A DNA stretch of 64,000 nt from positions 248,001 through 312,000 of the forward strand of contig NZ_PHNC01000007.1 of the NCBI RefSeq assembly GCF_003121295.1, given 5' to 3'. Under the pieces are notes generated by a model. That model saw only the letters and a program-made list of their open reading frames with translations. It did no database searches and was not told the DNA's origin. Numbering within the stretch: position 1 is the stretch's first letter; every line of letters starts with the position of its first letter. The translations under genes and the position numbers were made by a program. Positions 34,937 to 43,497 of the stretch are shown one piece after another. The stretch comes from Streptomyces orinoci. Lineage in GTDB: Bacteria > Actinomycetota > Actinomycetes > Streptomycetales > Streptomycetaceae.

Positions 34937-35857
34937 GTGACCCGACGCCTGATGCTCCTCGACACCGCCTCCCTGTACTTCCGCGCCTATTTCGGGGTGC
35001 CCGAGTCCGTCAAGGCTCCGGACGGCACCCCGGTGAACGCGGTGCGCGGCCTGCTGGACTTCATCGCCCGCCTGGTCCAGGACCACCGCCCCGATGACCT
35101 GGTGGCCTGCATGGACGCCGACTGGCGCCCCCAGTGGCGAGTGGCGCTGATCCCCTCCTACAAGGCGCACCGGGTGGCCGAGGAGGTGGCGGACGAGGTG
35201 GACGAGGAGGAGGTCCCGGACACCCTCTCCCCCCAGGTCCCGGTGATCGAGCAGGTGCTGGACGCCATTGGCATCGCCCGGGTGGGCGCCGCGGGATACG
35301 AGGCCGACGATGTGATCGGCACCCTGGCGGTGCGCGCCACCGGCCCGGTGGATGTGGTCACCGGCGACCGCGACCTCTACCAGCTGGTGGACGACCGGCG
35401 CGGGGTGCGGGTGCTCTATCCGGTCAAGGGAGTCGGCACGCTGCAGGCGGTGGACGAGTCCTGGCTGAAGGAGAAGTACGGGGTGGACGGACCGGGGTAC
35501 GCCGATCTGGCGCTGCTGCGCGGCGACCCCAGCGACGGCCTGCCGGGTGTGCCGGGGGTCGGCGAGAAGACCGCGGCCAAGCTGCTGGCCTCCTTCGGCG
35601 ACCTGGCCGGGATCATGGCGGCGGTGGACGATCCGGCGGCACGGCTCACCCCGGCGCAGCGGCAGCGGCTGACCTCGGCCCGGTCGTATCTGACGGTGGC
35701 GCCCAAGGTGGTGCGGGTGGCCACGGATGTCCCGCTGGCCCCGTTCGACGCCGCCCTGCCGTCCGCGCCCCGCGATCCGGAGACCTTGGAGGCGCTGGCG
35801 GGCCGCTGGGGCCTGGGCGGCTCCCTGCAACGCCTGCTGTCCGCACTGCCGCAATAG
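34937..35857 (+). CDS. 5'-3' exonuclease (PolA N-terminal-domain type / flap nuclease)
   Basis: This is a 306-residue stand-alone 5' nuclease. Metal-binding acids occur in LMLLDTASLYFRAYFG, ACMDADWRPQWR, YEADDVIGTLAV and VTGDRDLYQLVDD. A helix-hairpin-helix segment binds DNA (GLPGVPGVGEKTAAKLLASF). It probably removes flaps and RNA primers during lagging-strand synthesis and repair. The GTG at 34937 was chosen; ATG 34952 (MLLDTASLY) would also keep all motifs. There is no clear ribosome binding site. The stop is followed after three bases by an iron box controlling the next gene. Confidence 0.92.
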   Translation: MTRRLMLLDTASLYFRAYFGVPESVKAPDGTPVNAVRGLLDFIARLVQDHRPDDLVACMDADWRPQWRVALIPSYKAHRVAEEVADEVDEEEVPDTLSPQVPVIEQVLDAIGIARVGAAGYEADDVIGTLAVRATGPVDVVTGDRDLYQLVDDRRGVRVLYPVKGVGTLQAVDESWLKEKYGVDGPGYADLALLRGDPSDGLPGVPGVGEKTAAKLLASFGDLAGIMAAVDDPAARLTPAQRQRLTSARSYLTVAPKVVRVATDVPLAPFDAALPSAPRDPETLEALAGRWGLGGSLQRLLSALPQ

Positions 35858-35860
35858 ATG

Positions 35861-35879
35861 TTAGGTTAGGCAGACCTAA
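35861..35879. promoter_or_regulatory. Iron box (DmdR/IdeR-type operator)
   Basis: TTAGGTTAGGCAGACCTAA matches the DtxR-family consensus TTAGGTTAGGCTAACCTAA at 17 of 19 positions. It lies 23 bases before the ATG of the siderophore-interacting protein gene, where it would block transcription when iron is plentiful. Confidence 0.9.
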
Positions 35880-35902
35880 CTTATTTTCCTGGGGGAAGCG
35901 TC

Positions 35903-36760
35903 ATGACCGAACGTCCTGAACGTCCCGTCCGCAGCAGCAAAAACCGGGTCACCCGGGCCCGTGTGGTACGTACCGAACGGCTGACCCCGCATATGACGCG
36001 GGTGGTGCTGGGCGGGGAGGAGCTGGCGGAGTTCGGGGCGGGGGTGCACACCGACCACTACGTCAAGCTGCTGTTCCCGGTGGCGGGGGTGGACTACCCC
36101 GAGCCCTTCGACATCGAGGCCGTCCGCCGGGACTTCCCGCGCGAGCAGTGGCCCCGGACCCGTACCTATACGGTGCGCTCCTTCGACCCTGAGGCGCGCG
36201 AACTGACCCTGGATTTCGTGGTCCATGGTGACCAGGGCCTGGCCGGCCCCTGGGCGGTACGGGCCCAGCCGGGCGAGGAGATCCTCTTCCTGGGTCCCGG
36301 CGGTGCCTACTCCCCCGATCCGGCCGCCGACTGGCACCTGCTGGCCGGCGACGAGAGCGCGCTGCCCGCCATCGCCGCCTCACTGGAGCGGATCGAGGAG
36401 GGTGCCATGGTCCATGCGTTTATCGAGGTCGCCGGTGAACAGGAGCGGCAGAAGCTGGAGTTGGCGCCCGGCATCGAGGTGGTCTGGCTGCACCGGGACG
36501 GCCGGCCGGTGGGCGAGGCCCTGACCCAGGCGGTACGGGCGCTGGAGTTCCCGCCCGGCGAGGTCCATGCCTTCGTCCATGGCGAGGCCGGTTTCGTCAA
36601 GGAACTGCGCCGCCATCTCCGCCTGGAACGCGGGGTTCCGCGAGAGCGGCTGTCCATCTCCGGCTACTGGCGCCGGGGCCATGACGAGGACGGCTGGCAG
36701 GCGTCCAAGCGGGAGTGGAACCAGCGGGTGGAGGCGGAGCAGGAGGGTTCCGCGGCTTAG
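35903..36760 (+). CDS. Siderophore-interacting FAD protein (ferric-siderophore reductase)
   Basis: This is a 285-residue SIP-family flavoprotein. It has the FAD-binding RTYTVRSFDPEARELTLDF and the NAD(P)-binding LLAGDESALPAIAASLERI. The C terminus carries the family motif SISGYWRRGHDEDGW. It releases iron from imported ferric siderophores by reduction in the cytoplasm. An almost perfect iron box precedes it, so it should be induced by iron starvation. No siderophore biosynthesis or uptake genes are adjacent. The convergent ABC permease gene begins 54 bases after its stop. Confidence 0.95.
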   Translation: MTERPERPVRSSKNRVTRARVVRTERLTPHMTRVVLGGEELAEFGAGVHTDHYVKLLFPVAGVDYPEPFDIEAVRRDFPREQWPRTRTYTVRSFDPEARELTLDFVVHGDQGLAGPWAVRAQPGEEILFLGPGGAYSPDPAADWHLLAGDESALPAIAASLERIEEGAMVHAFIEVAGEQERQKLELAPGIEVVWLHRDGRPVGEALTQAVRALEFPPGEVHAFVHGEAGFVKELRRHLRLERGVPRERLSISGYWRRGHDEDGWQASKREWNQRVEAEQEGSAA

Positions 36761-36814
36761 AGTCCCCCCTGTAAGGGGCGCGGCGGGCGGCGCCGCCGCG
36801 CCCAACAGGCTTGG

Positions 36815-37588
36815 CTACACCGACCGCTGGTAGGAGCGGAAGGTCCGGGTGGACAGCCAGACCGCCACCACCGCCGCCAGCAGCAGCGCCCCGCCGCGGC
36901 CGAGCACCACGCCCCAGTCCGGGTCGGCGGACATCGCCGAACGGCCCGCGACCAGTGCCCAGTTGAGCGGGTTGAAGTCCGCGATATGCCGCATCCAGGA
37001 CGGCATCAGCCCGGGCTTCATAAAGGCTGAGGACAGGAAGGTCAGCGGCAGCAGCAGAAAGCTGTTGATGCCGATGATGGACTCCCGCTGGCGCACCAGC
37101 ATGCCCAGGGCGTTGGAGCCCGCCCCGATGAGGGTGCCCAGCAGCACCGAGGCGATCACCAGGATCGCCAGACCGCCCACTCCGCCGGGGTACGTGGCCC
37201 CGCCCGCCTTGCCGAGCAGCACAATCACCAGCGACTGCACCGCCGTGCTCAGCCCCTGCTGCACCACATTGGCGTTCATCAGCGCGCTGCGGCTGACCGG
37301 AGTGGTCAGAAAGCGGTTGAGCGTGCCGCGTTCGATCTCCTCCAGGGTGCCCATGCCCGCCCACATGGCGGTGGACAGAGCGCTCATGGCGACCACCCCG
37401 GGCACCAGGTAGTCCAGGTAACTGCCGCCGAAGCCGGGCAGTTCCACCACCTTGCGGAACAGCGCCCCGAAGAGGAACAGCCAGATCACCGGCTGGATCA
37501 GGGTGATCAGCAGGTAGGCGGGCTGGCGCACCATCGCCATCAGCTGACGCTGAGTCATATACCAGGTCTGACGCAGGGTCTCGCTCAC
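36815..37588 (-). CDS. ABC-2 type efflux permease (DrrB-like)
   Basis: This is a 257-residue membrane protein with about six helices and the ABC-2 family segments LITLIQPVIWLFLFGALF and PLTFLSSAFMKPGLMPSWM. The start VSETLRQTWYM at 37588 overlaps the ATPase stop codon by four bases (GTGA), showing coupling. With the ATPase it forms an exporter for a drug, lipid or peptide; the substrate is unknown. A PadR regulator upstream in the same orientation suggests inducible expression in response to a toxic compound. Confidence 0.92.
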   Translation of the reverse strand: MSETLRQTWYMTQRQLMAMVRQPAYLLITLIQPVIWLFLFGALFRKVVELPGFGGSYLDYLVPGVVAMSALSTAMWAGMGTLEEIERGTLNRFLTTPVSRSALMNANVVQQGLSTAVQSLVIVLLGKAGGATYPGGVGGLAILVIASVLLGTLIGAGSNALGMLVRQRESIIGINSFLLLPLTFLSSAFMKPGLMPSWMRHIADFNPLNWALVAGRSAMSADPDWGVVLGRGGALLLAAVVAVWLSTRTFRSYQRSV

Positions 37589-38586
37589 CGGGCACCTCCG
37601 GCGAGCGCCGGGACGGAGTCCGCGTCGGCGAACCGGCGGCCCGCATGACGCAGATAGACGTCGTCCAGGGACGGACGGGCGACGGTGACCGAGGCGGCCC
37701 GGGCGCCCTCGCGTTGCAGTACGGCCAGTACGGCGGGCACCGCGACGCCTCCGTCGTCGGCCCGGGCGCTGAGCCGGCGGCCGTCGAGGGTGACCTCGCG
37801 GATCCCGGCGAACTCCCCCAGCGCGGTGGCCAGCAGACGCGCGTCCACCTCGCCCGGGGCCTCGTACAGCTCCACCTGGACGGTGTCGCCGCGCAGTTCG
37901 GCCTTGAGGCCGTCGGGGGTGCCGGTGGTGACCACCCGGCCGCGGTCCACGATGGCGATGCGTTCCGCCAGGCGGTCCGCCTCTTCCAGGTAGTGAGTGG
38001 TGAGCACGATGGTCAGCCCCTCGTCCCCGGCCAGCCGGCCGATCTCCTCCCACATGGCGGTGCGCGCCTCGGGGTCCAGCCCGGTGGTGGGCTCGTCCAG
38101 GAAGAGCACCTCGGGGCGGTGCACCAGGCCCAGCGCCACATCCAGCCGGCGCTGCATTCCACCGGAGTAGGTCTTCACCGGGCGGGCGGCGGCGTCCGCC
38201 AGCGCGAAGCGGTCCAGCAACTCCTGGACGCGGGCGGTCAGCCGGGCGCCGCGCAGACCGTACAGCCGCCCCTGGAGCAGCAGGTTCTCCCGGCCGGTGG
38301 CCACCGGGTCGGCGCCGGAGCGCTGGGCCACCACGCCAATGGCCCGCCGGACCCGGTCGGGGTGGCGCAGTACATCATGGCCGGCCACGGTGGCGGAGCC
38401 GGAGTCGGGCCGGGCCAGGGTGGTGAGGATCTTGACGGTGGTGGACTTTCCGGCGCCATTGGGGCCCAGCAGACCGAAGACGGTGCCGGGCCGCACGGTA
38501 AGGCTGAGCCCGTCCAGGGCGGTGACCTTGCCGGGATAGGTCTTGGTCAGTGCGCTCGCCTCGACGGCGGGCGGGGCTGTGCTCAT
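37585..38586 (-). CDS. ABC transporter ATP-binding protein (DrrA-like)
   Basis: This is a 333-residue ATPase with Walker A GLLGPNGAGKSTT, Q-loop GVVAQRSGADPVATG, signature YSGGMQRRLDVALGL, Walker B VLFLDEPTTGLD and the H-loop LTTHYLEEAD. The C-terminal ~90 residues match the daunorubicin-resistance DrrA extension (ARPSLDDVYLRHAGRRF). The ATG at 38586 has GGAGG 9 bases upstream. It lies 249 bases downstream of padR in the same direction and is translationally coupled to the permease. This is a typical PadR-regulated efflux unit. Confidence 0.95.
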   Translation of the reverse strand: MSTAPPAVEASALTKTYPGKVTALDGLSLTVRPGTVFGLLGPNGAGKSTTVKILTTLARPDSGSATVAGHDVLRHPDRVRRAIGVVAQRSGADPVATGRENLLLQGRLYGLRGARLTARVQELLDRFALADAAARPVKTYSGGMQRRLDVALGLVHRPEVLFLDEPTTGLDPEARTAMWEEIGRLAGDEGLTIVLTTHYLEEADRLAERIAIVDRGRVVTTGTPDGLKAELRGDTVQVELYEAPGEVDARLLATALGEFAGIREVTLDGRRLSARADDGGVAVPAVLAVLQREGARAASVTVARPSLDDVYLRHAGRRFADADSVPALAGGAR

Positions 38587-38767
38587 CGGTGAGCAACCTC
38601 CGTGATCTGGGTGTTCGGTGCAGGCCGAACCGATCCACGGAAGGAAGCCGGGCTATTGTGGGTGTGCCGCACCTCGAGCGCCCGGCCTGCCTGACCGCAG
38701 GTCCGTTCGGGGTTATGGACCCCGGCGGGGCTGTTGGCGCAGCGCCGCCGGGGTTCGTCTTTTCCGG

Positions 38768-38851
38768 CCGGTGATGTCCCGGGTCAGCGATATCCGGGTC
38801 GGTGGTCTCCAGCCGGTGATGTCCGGTCGTGGTCTTTAGTCGGTGATGTCC
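38768..38851. repeat. Three imperfect CGGTGATGTCC repeats at the end of padR
   Basis: CGGTGATGTCC occurs at 38769-38779, 38814-38824 and 38841-38851. The last encodes the C-terminal DITD residues and the first two lie just beyond the stop codon. This looks like partial duplication of the 3' end of padR. The gap 38587-38835 has no other feature. Confidence 0.5.
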
Positions 38852-39474
38852 TCCAGGTCCCGCAGGACGTCCGGGATCCTGCCGGTCTCGCTGATCTCGC
38901 GCCAGACCTCGGCGCCGCCGAGGGTGCCCCGGTCCAGTTCCTCCTGGAAGCCCTGGATCCAGGCAATTTCCGCCTCGATCATGTGCAGTTGGAACTCCAG
39001 CTCGATGAGCACCACTCTGGGCAGGGTGTCCGTGAGGCTGGTGAGGTCCGCGCGGATCGCGGCGGCCTGCGCCCGCCGGGTGGCCAGGCGCCGGCCGAGC
39101 AGCTCCCGGGCCTCGTCGATATGCAGGGCGGGCAGCAGCGAGAGGGCCGTCTCGAAGAGCGGGAACTCCCGCGCCGGGACGGCCACCAGCTCGGCCAGCC
39201 AGTCATGCATCTCCCGGCGCCCTTCGGCGGTGAGCGCATAGACCGTGCGCTCGGGGCGGTTGCCCTGCCGCTGGACCCCGGAGACCTCGATCAGGCCGTG
39301 CTTGCGCAGGCCATGGACGACGGTGGAGAGCGAACCGTAATTGATCTTGATGCTTTGCTCCTTGCCGCGTAGCCGCAGCAGGCGGGCGATCCCGTACTGG
39401 TGCATGGGCCGCTCCGCCAGGACGGTCAGCACAGCCAGCGCCAGGGGGTTGTTCACCTTGCGCTTGGCCACCAT
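38836..39474 (-). CDS. PadR-family transcriptional regulator
   Basis: This is a 212-residue PadR regulator. The N-terminal winged HTH (NPLALAVLTVLAERPMHQYG, then INYGSLSTVVHGLRKHGLIE) is followed by a long helical C-terminal dimerisation domain (Vir_Reg type, EARELLGRRLATRRAQAAAI). The ATG at 39474 has GAGGA at 6 bases. PadR proteins repress efflux pumps and release upon binding a drug; the DrrAB-type pair directly downstream is the likely target, together with its own promoter. The operator palindromes at 39495-39555 support autoregulation. Confidence 0.92.
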   Translation of the reverse strand: MVAKRKVNNPLALAVLTVLAERPMHQYGIARLLRLRGKEQSIKINYGSLSTVVHGLRKHGLIEVSGVQRQGNRPERTVYALTAEGRREMHDWLAELVAVPAREFPLFETALSLLPALHIDEARELLGRRLATRRAQAAAIRADLTSLTDTLPRVVLIELEFQLHMIEAEIAWIQGFQEELDRGTLGGAEVWREISETGRIPDVLRDLEDITD

Positions 39475-39494
39475 TACGATTCCTCGCTTCCATA

Positions 39495-39555
39495 TACTCG
39501 TGGCCGAGCATATCGCGAGTACCATGCCGCGGTCCAGTACGCGTTATATCGCGTA
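39495..39555. promoter_or_regulatory. Candidate PadR operators upstream of padR
   Basis: Two inverted repeats are present. TACTCG (39495-39500) pairs with CGAGTA (39516-39521). TACGCG (39538-39543) pairs with CGCGTA (39550-39555) around an AT-rich TTATAT centre. The region is AT-rich compared with its surroundings, as expected for a promoter/operator. Confidence 0.5.
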
Positions 39556-39570
39556 TCGGTAAAGAAAAAG

Positions 39571-39598
39571 GCCCGCCCCCCGGCAAGGGGGGGCGGGC
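39571..39598 (-). terminator. Strong intrinsic terminator after helY
   Basis: GCCCGCCCCCC (39571-39581) pairs perfectly with GGGGGGCGGGC (39588-39598). On the minus strand it is followed by CTTTTTCTTT, a clear T-run. Confidence 0.92.
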
Positions 39599-39615
39599 TC
39601 TGCGGCAAGGGGCCG

Positions 39616-42423
39616 TCAGCCCACCGAGGAGTACGCCACCACTCCGCGCAGCAGACCGTCCACCGCCTTGCGGGCGCTGCGCGCCACCGTGCTGCCGGGC
39701 GGAGCGGCCGCCGCGATCTGGCCCAGTACGTCGATCAGTTGCTTGCACCAGCGGACGAAGTCACCGGCGGGCAGCTCCATTTCCCGGAGCACCTCGTCCA
39801 GGCTGCCGCCGGATGCCCAGCGGTGCGCGGCCCAGGCGAAGCCCAGGTCCGGCTCGCGCTGGCCGACGCCCTCGGCCTGGTTGATCTTGTGCTCCTCCTC
39901 CAGGGCGTCCAGCCGGCCCCAGATGCGCACCATCTCGGTCAGCGCCGAACGGGCCGGTCCGGAGGGCGCCTTGGGCGGCATGGCGTCGTCGGTCTGCCGG
40001 GACTCGTACACCAACGCCGAGGCACAGGCGGCCAGATCGGCCGGGCCCAGGCCCTCCCAGATGCCCTCGCGCAGGCACTCCGAGGCCAGCAGGTCCAACT
40101 CGCCATAGAGCCGGGCCAGTCGGTGACCATGCTCGGTCACCTCCTCGCCCCGCAGATAACCCAGATCGGTCAGCAAACGGCAGATCCGGTCGAAGGTGCG
40201 GGCGATGGTGTTGGTACGGCCCTCGATCCGCCGCTCCAACTGGCGGGTGTCCCGCTGCAGTCGGTGATAGCGCTCGGACCAGCGGGCGTGGTCCTCCCGC
40301 TCGTCACAGCCATGGCAGGGGTGCGCCCGCAGCTCGGCGCGCAGCCGGCTGATCTCGGTGTCGTCGGCGGCCGCCGCGCGGGAGCGGCGGTGCCGCTGGG
40401 GCACCAGATGACCGGCCTTGGTACGCAGCGCGGAGGCCAGATCCCGGCGCGACTGGGGGCTGCGCGGATTGAAGCTGCGCGGGATGCGCATCCGCTCCAG
40501 CGCCTCCACCGGAACCGGGAAGTCCATCGCGGCCAGCCGCTTGACCTGCCGCTCGGCGGTGAGCACCAGCGGCCGCGGACCGTCGAAGGAGTCATAGCCG
40601 CGGTGCCGGTCGCTGCGGCCGGGCAGGCCCGGATCCAGCACCAGCGCCAGACCGGCGTACTTGCCGGTGGGCACATGGATCACATCACCGGGCTTCAGCC
40701 GCTCCAGCGCCGCGGCCGCCTGCGCCCGGCGCTGGCTGGCGCCCTGCTTGGCCAGCTCGTTCTCGCGCTCCTTGAGTTCGCGGCGCAGCCGCATGTACTC
40801 CTCGAAGTCGCCCAGGTGACACTGGATCGCCTCGCGGTAGCCGGCCAGGCCCTCCTCGTTGCGCTGCACCTGGCGGGAGATGCCCACCACCGACTTGTCC
40901 GCCTGGAACTGGGCGAAGGAGGTCTCCAGCAGCTCCCGCGAGCGGTGCCGGCCGAACTGGGCGACCAGGTTGACCGCCATGTTGTACGAGGGCTTGAAGC
41001 TGGAGCGCAGCGGATAGGTACGGGTGCCCGCCAGGCCCGCCAGCGCCGCCGGGTCCATCCCGCGCTGCCAGAGCACCACCGCATGGCCCTCGACATCGAT
41101 ACCGCGCCGCCCGGCCCGTCCGGTCAGCTGGGTGTACTCGCCGGGGGTGATGTCGGCGTGGGTCTCGCCGTTCCACTTGACCAGCTTCTCCAGCACCACC
41201 GAACGAGCGGGCATATTGATGCCCAGCGCCAGGGTCTCGGTGGCGAACACCGCCTTGACCAGGCCCTGCACAAAGAGCTCCTCCACCACTTCCTTGAAGG
41301 TGGGCAGCATGCCCGCGTGGTGGGCGGCGATGCCCCGCTCCAGGCCCTCCAGCCACTCGAAGTAACCCAGGACATGCAGGTCTTCACGGGGGATGGACGC
41401 GGTGCGCTCCTCCACCAGGGCGCGCACCCGGTGGCGGGCGGCCTCGTCATTGAGCCGCAGGCCGGAGTAGAGGCACTGCTGGACGGCCGATTCACAGCCC
41501 GCCCGGCTGAAGATGAAGGTGATGGCGGGCAACAGGCCCTCGGCGTCCAGCCGTTCGATGACCTCCACCCGGCTGGGCGTCCAGATGCGGCTGCGCTGGC
41601 GGCGCTCCCGCTCCCGGTCGGCCTCGCGCAGACTGCCGCGCCGCCGGTCCCGGCCCAGCGGGCGGCTGTTCTCCAGCCGGGCCAGGCGCACCAGGTCCGG
41701 GTTGACCTCGCGCCGGGTGCCCTGGGCACCCTCCTTCTCCTCGAAGAGGTCGTACATCCGCCGGCCGGCCAGGACGTGCTGCCACAGCGGCACCGGGCGG
41801 TGCTCGGAGACGATCACCTGGGTGTCACCGCGCACGGTGTCCAGCCAGTCGCCGAACTCCTCGGCGTTGGAGACGGTGGCGGACAGGGAGACCAGGGTCA
41901 CCGAGTCCGGGAGGTGGATGATGACCTCCTCCCAGACGGCGCCCCGGAAACGGTCGGAGAGGTAGTGCACCTCGTCCATCACCACATAGCCCAGCCCGGC
42001 CAGGACCTGGGAGCCGGCGTAGAGCATATTGCGCAGCACTTCGGTGGTCATCACCAGCACGGGGGCGTCCCCGTTGATGCTGTTGTCACCGGTGAGCAGG
42101 CCGACCCGGCCGGCCCCATAGCGGGCCACCAGGTCGTTGTACTTCTGGTTGGAGAGGGCCTTGATGGGGGTGGTGTAGAAGCATTTGCGGCCCTGGGTGA
42201 GGGCCAGGTGGACGGCGAACTCGCCCACGATGGTCTTGCCGGAGCCGGTCGGCGCGGCGACCAGCACTCCCTTGCCCGCCTCCAGCGCCTTGCAGGCCTC
42301 TATCTGGAAGGGGTCGAGCTCGAATTCGTACATCTCGCGGAACGGGGCCAGAGCGGTGGCCTGCTCCGCGGCGCGCTGCCGGGCCAGGGCATAGCGCTCA
42401 GCAGGGGACATGTCCTCGGTCAT
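39616..42423 (-). CDS. helY: DEAD/DEAH-box helicase, HelY/Ski2-like
   Basis: This is a 935-residue superfamily 2 helicase. Motif I is AAPTGSGKT, Ia YTTPIKALSNQKYN, II MDEVHYL, III LVSLSATVSN and VI QLTGRAGRRGID. The C-terminal region resembles the Ski2/Mtr4 DSHCT domain (LERRIEGRTNTIARTFDRI, VRWCKQLIDVLGQI). It is probably an RNA helicase. The gene sits downstream of tatC as in mycobacteria (pafABC-tatAC-helY). The ATG at 42423 was chosen; an ATG 12 bases inside (MSPAERYALARQ) is an alternative. Confidence 0.93.
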   Translation of the reverse strand: MTEDMSPAERYALARQRAAEQATALAPFREMYEFELDPFQIEACKALEAGKGVLVAAPTGSGKTIVGEFAVHLALTQGRKCFYTTPIKALSNQKYNDLVARYGAGRVGLLTGDNSINGDAPVLVMTTEVLRNMLYAGSQVLAGLGYVVMDEVHYLSDRFRGAVWEEVIIHLPDSVTLVSLSATVSNAEEFGDWLDTVRGDTQVIVSEHRPVPLWQHVLAGRRMYDLFEEKEGAQGTRREVNPDLVRLARLENSRPLGRDRRRGSLREADRERERRQRSRIWTPSRVEVIERLDAEGLLPAITFIFSRAGCESAVQQCLYSGLRLNDEAARHRVRALVEERTASIPREDLHVLGYFEWLEGLERGIAAHHAGMLPTFKEVVEELFVQGLVKAVFATETLALGINMPARSVVLEKLVKWNGETHADITPGEYTQLTGRAGRRGIDVEGHAVVLWQRGMDPAALAGLAGTRTYPLRSSFKPSYNMAVNLVAQFGRHRSRELLETSFAQFQADKSVVGISRQVQRNEEGLAGYREAIQCHLGDFEEYMRLRRELKERENELAKQGASQRRAQAAAALERLKPGDVIHVPTGKYAGLALVLDPGLPGRSDRHRGYDSFDGPRPLVLTAERQVKRLAAMDFPVPVEALERMRIPRSFNPRSPQSRRDLASALRTKAGHLVPQRHRRSRAAAADDTEISRLRAELRAHPCHGCDEREDHARWSERYHRLQRDTRQLERRIEGRTNTIARTFDRICRLLTDLGYLRGEEVTEHGHRLARLYGELDLLASECLREGIWEGLGPADLAACASALVYESRQTDDAMPPKAPSGPARSALTEMVRIWGRLDALEEEHKINQAEGVGQREPDLGFAWAAHRWASGGSLDEVLREMELPAGDFVRWCKQLIDVLGQIAAAAPPGSTVARSARKAVDGLLRGVVAYSSVG

Positions 42424-42537
42424 CTTGCTTACGAGCCTACCGGCGGGCTCTGACAAGCACCCGATCTTTATCGCCGCTCCCGGTCCTGACCGGGCTCGGG
42501 CCTTTGCGGGGCTCCCGTCGTCAGCGGGCTCCCGTCG

Positions 42538-43437
42538 TCAGCGGGCTCCCAGCACCCGCACCGCTCCCGGCACGGCTTCGGCGGTCAGCGGCAGCGGCCC
42601 CAGCGGCTCGCCGTCGGCGTAGCCGGTGACCGCCTCGGCGGCCAGGCTGACCCGGGCCGCCCGGTGCACGGTGACCTTGGGGTGGCCGAGATGGCTGCCC
42701 CGGTAGACCCGGGGGAAGACGGTCAGCAGGGTGCGGCGGTGGCAGGGACCGACCACGGTGATGTCGAAGAGCCCGTCGTCCAGCCGGGCGTCCGCGCAGA
42801 TACGCATCCCGCCGCCGTAGCAGGAGCCGTTGCCCACCGCCACCAGGGTCGCCTCCAGTTCCTGCTCGGGCCCGTCGTCCAGCCGCATCCGGTAGCGGAT
42901 GGGGCGCAGCGCGGCCAGTTCGGCCAGCAGTGCCAGGTCGTAGCGCAGCCGGCCGCGGGGGAAGCGCAGCCGGTTGCCGCGGTCGTTGACCCGGGAGTCC
43001 AGGCCGGAGGCCAGTACGGTGCCGAACCAGGTGCCGGAGCCGGTGACCAGGCCCAGGTCGCGCGGGCGTCCGCCGTCCTCCTTGAGCGAGGCGGCGATCA
43101 GCCGGGCGGCTGCCTCGCCGTCGCGTACCGGCAGGCCATTGGCGCGGGCGAAGTCGTTTCCGGTGCCCACCGCCACCACACCCAGCGGGGTGCCGGTGCC
43201 GGCCACGGCCTGCAGGGCCAGCGAGACCAGGCCGTCCCCGCCGACCGCGATCAGCGCGCCGGTGCCGGCCGCCACCGCCTCGCGGGCCCGGCGCAGCGCG
43301 TCGGGGGCGTCCATGCCCAGGACGGTACGGACCGAGTAGCCGGCCCGGCGCAGCACCCGGGCGGCGGGCAGCGCCGCGCGGGCGCCCCGGCCGCGGCCCG
43401 CCGTGGGATTGACGAAGAGCGTGAGATCGCTGGTCAC
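42538..43437 (-). CDS. Diacylglycerol kinase-family lipid kinase
   Basis: This is a 299-residue DagK/YegS-type kinase. It has the nucleotide-binding VNPTAGRGRGARAALPAA, the GGDGLVSLAL glycine loop and VAVGTGNDFARANGLP. The C-terminal beta-sandwich includes GYADGEPLGPLPL. It phosphorylates a lipid hydroxyl, possibly diacylglycerol, with ATP at the inner face of the membrane. It starts with GTG at 43437, 60 bases after tatC and in the same direction, and is followed by helY at 114 bases. Confidence 0.9.
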   Translation of the reverse strand: MTSDLTLFVNPTAGRGRGARAALPAARVLRRAGYSVRTVLGMDAPDALRRAREAVAAGTGALIAVGGDGLVSLALQAVAGTGTPLGVVAVGTGNDFARANGLPVRDGEAAARLIAASLKEDGGRPRDLGLVTGSGTWFGTVLASGLDSRVNDRGNRLRFPRGRLRYDLALLAELAALRPIRYRMRLDDGPEQELEATLVAVGNGSCYGGGMRICADARLDDGLFDITVVGPCHRRTLLTVFPRVYRGSHLGHPKVTVHRAARVSLAAEAVTGYADGEPLGPLPLTAEAVPGAVRVLGAR

Positions 43438-43497
43438 CTGCGGACCTTATCGGCAGCCCGGCGATCCGCGGGCCGCGGGACCGGCGGGCGGGCCGGA

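Noticed and set aside
39400..42453. 1017-codon open frame on the plus strand
   Set aside because: It is antisense to helY, which has all helicase motifs; no family resemblance was seen.
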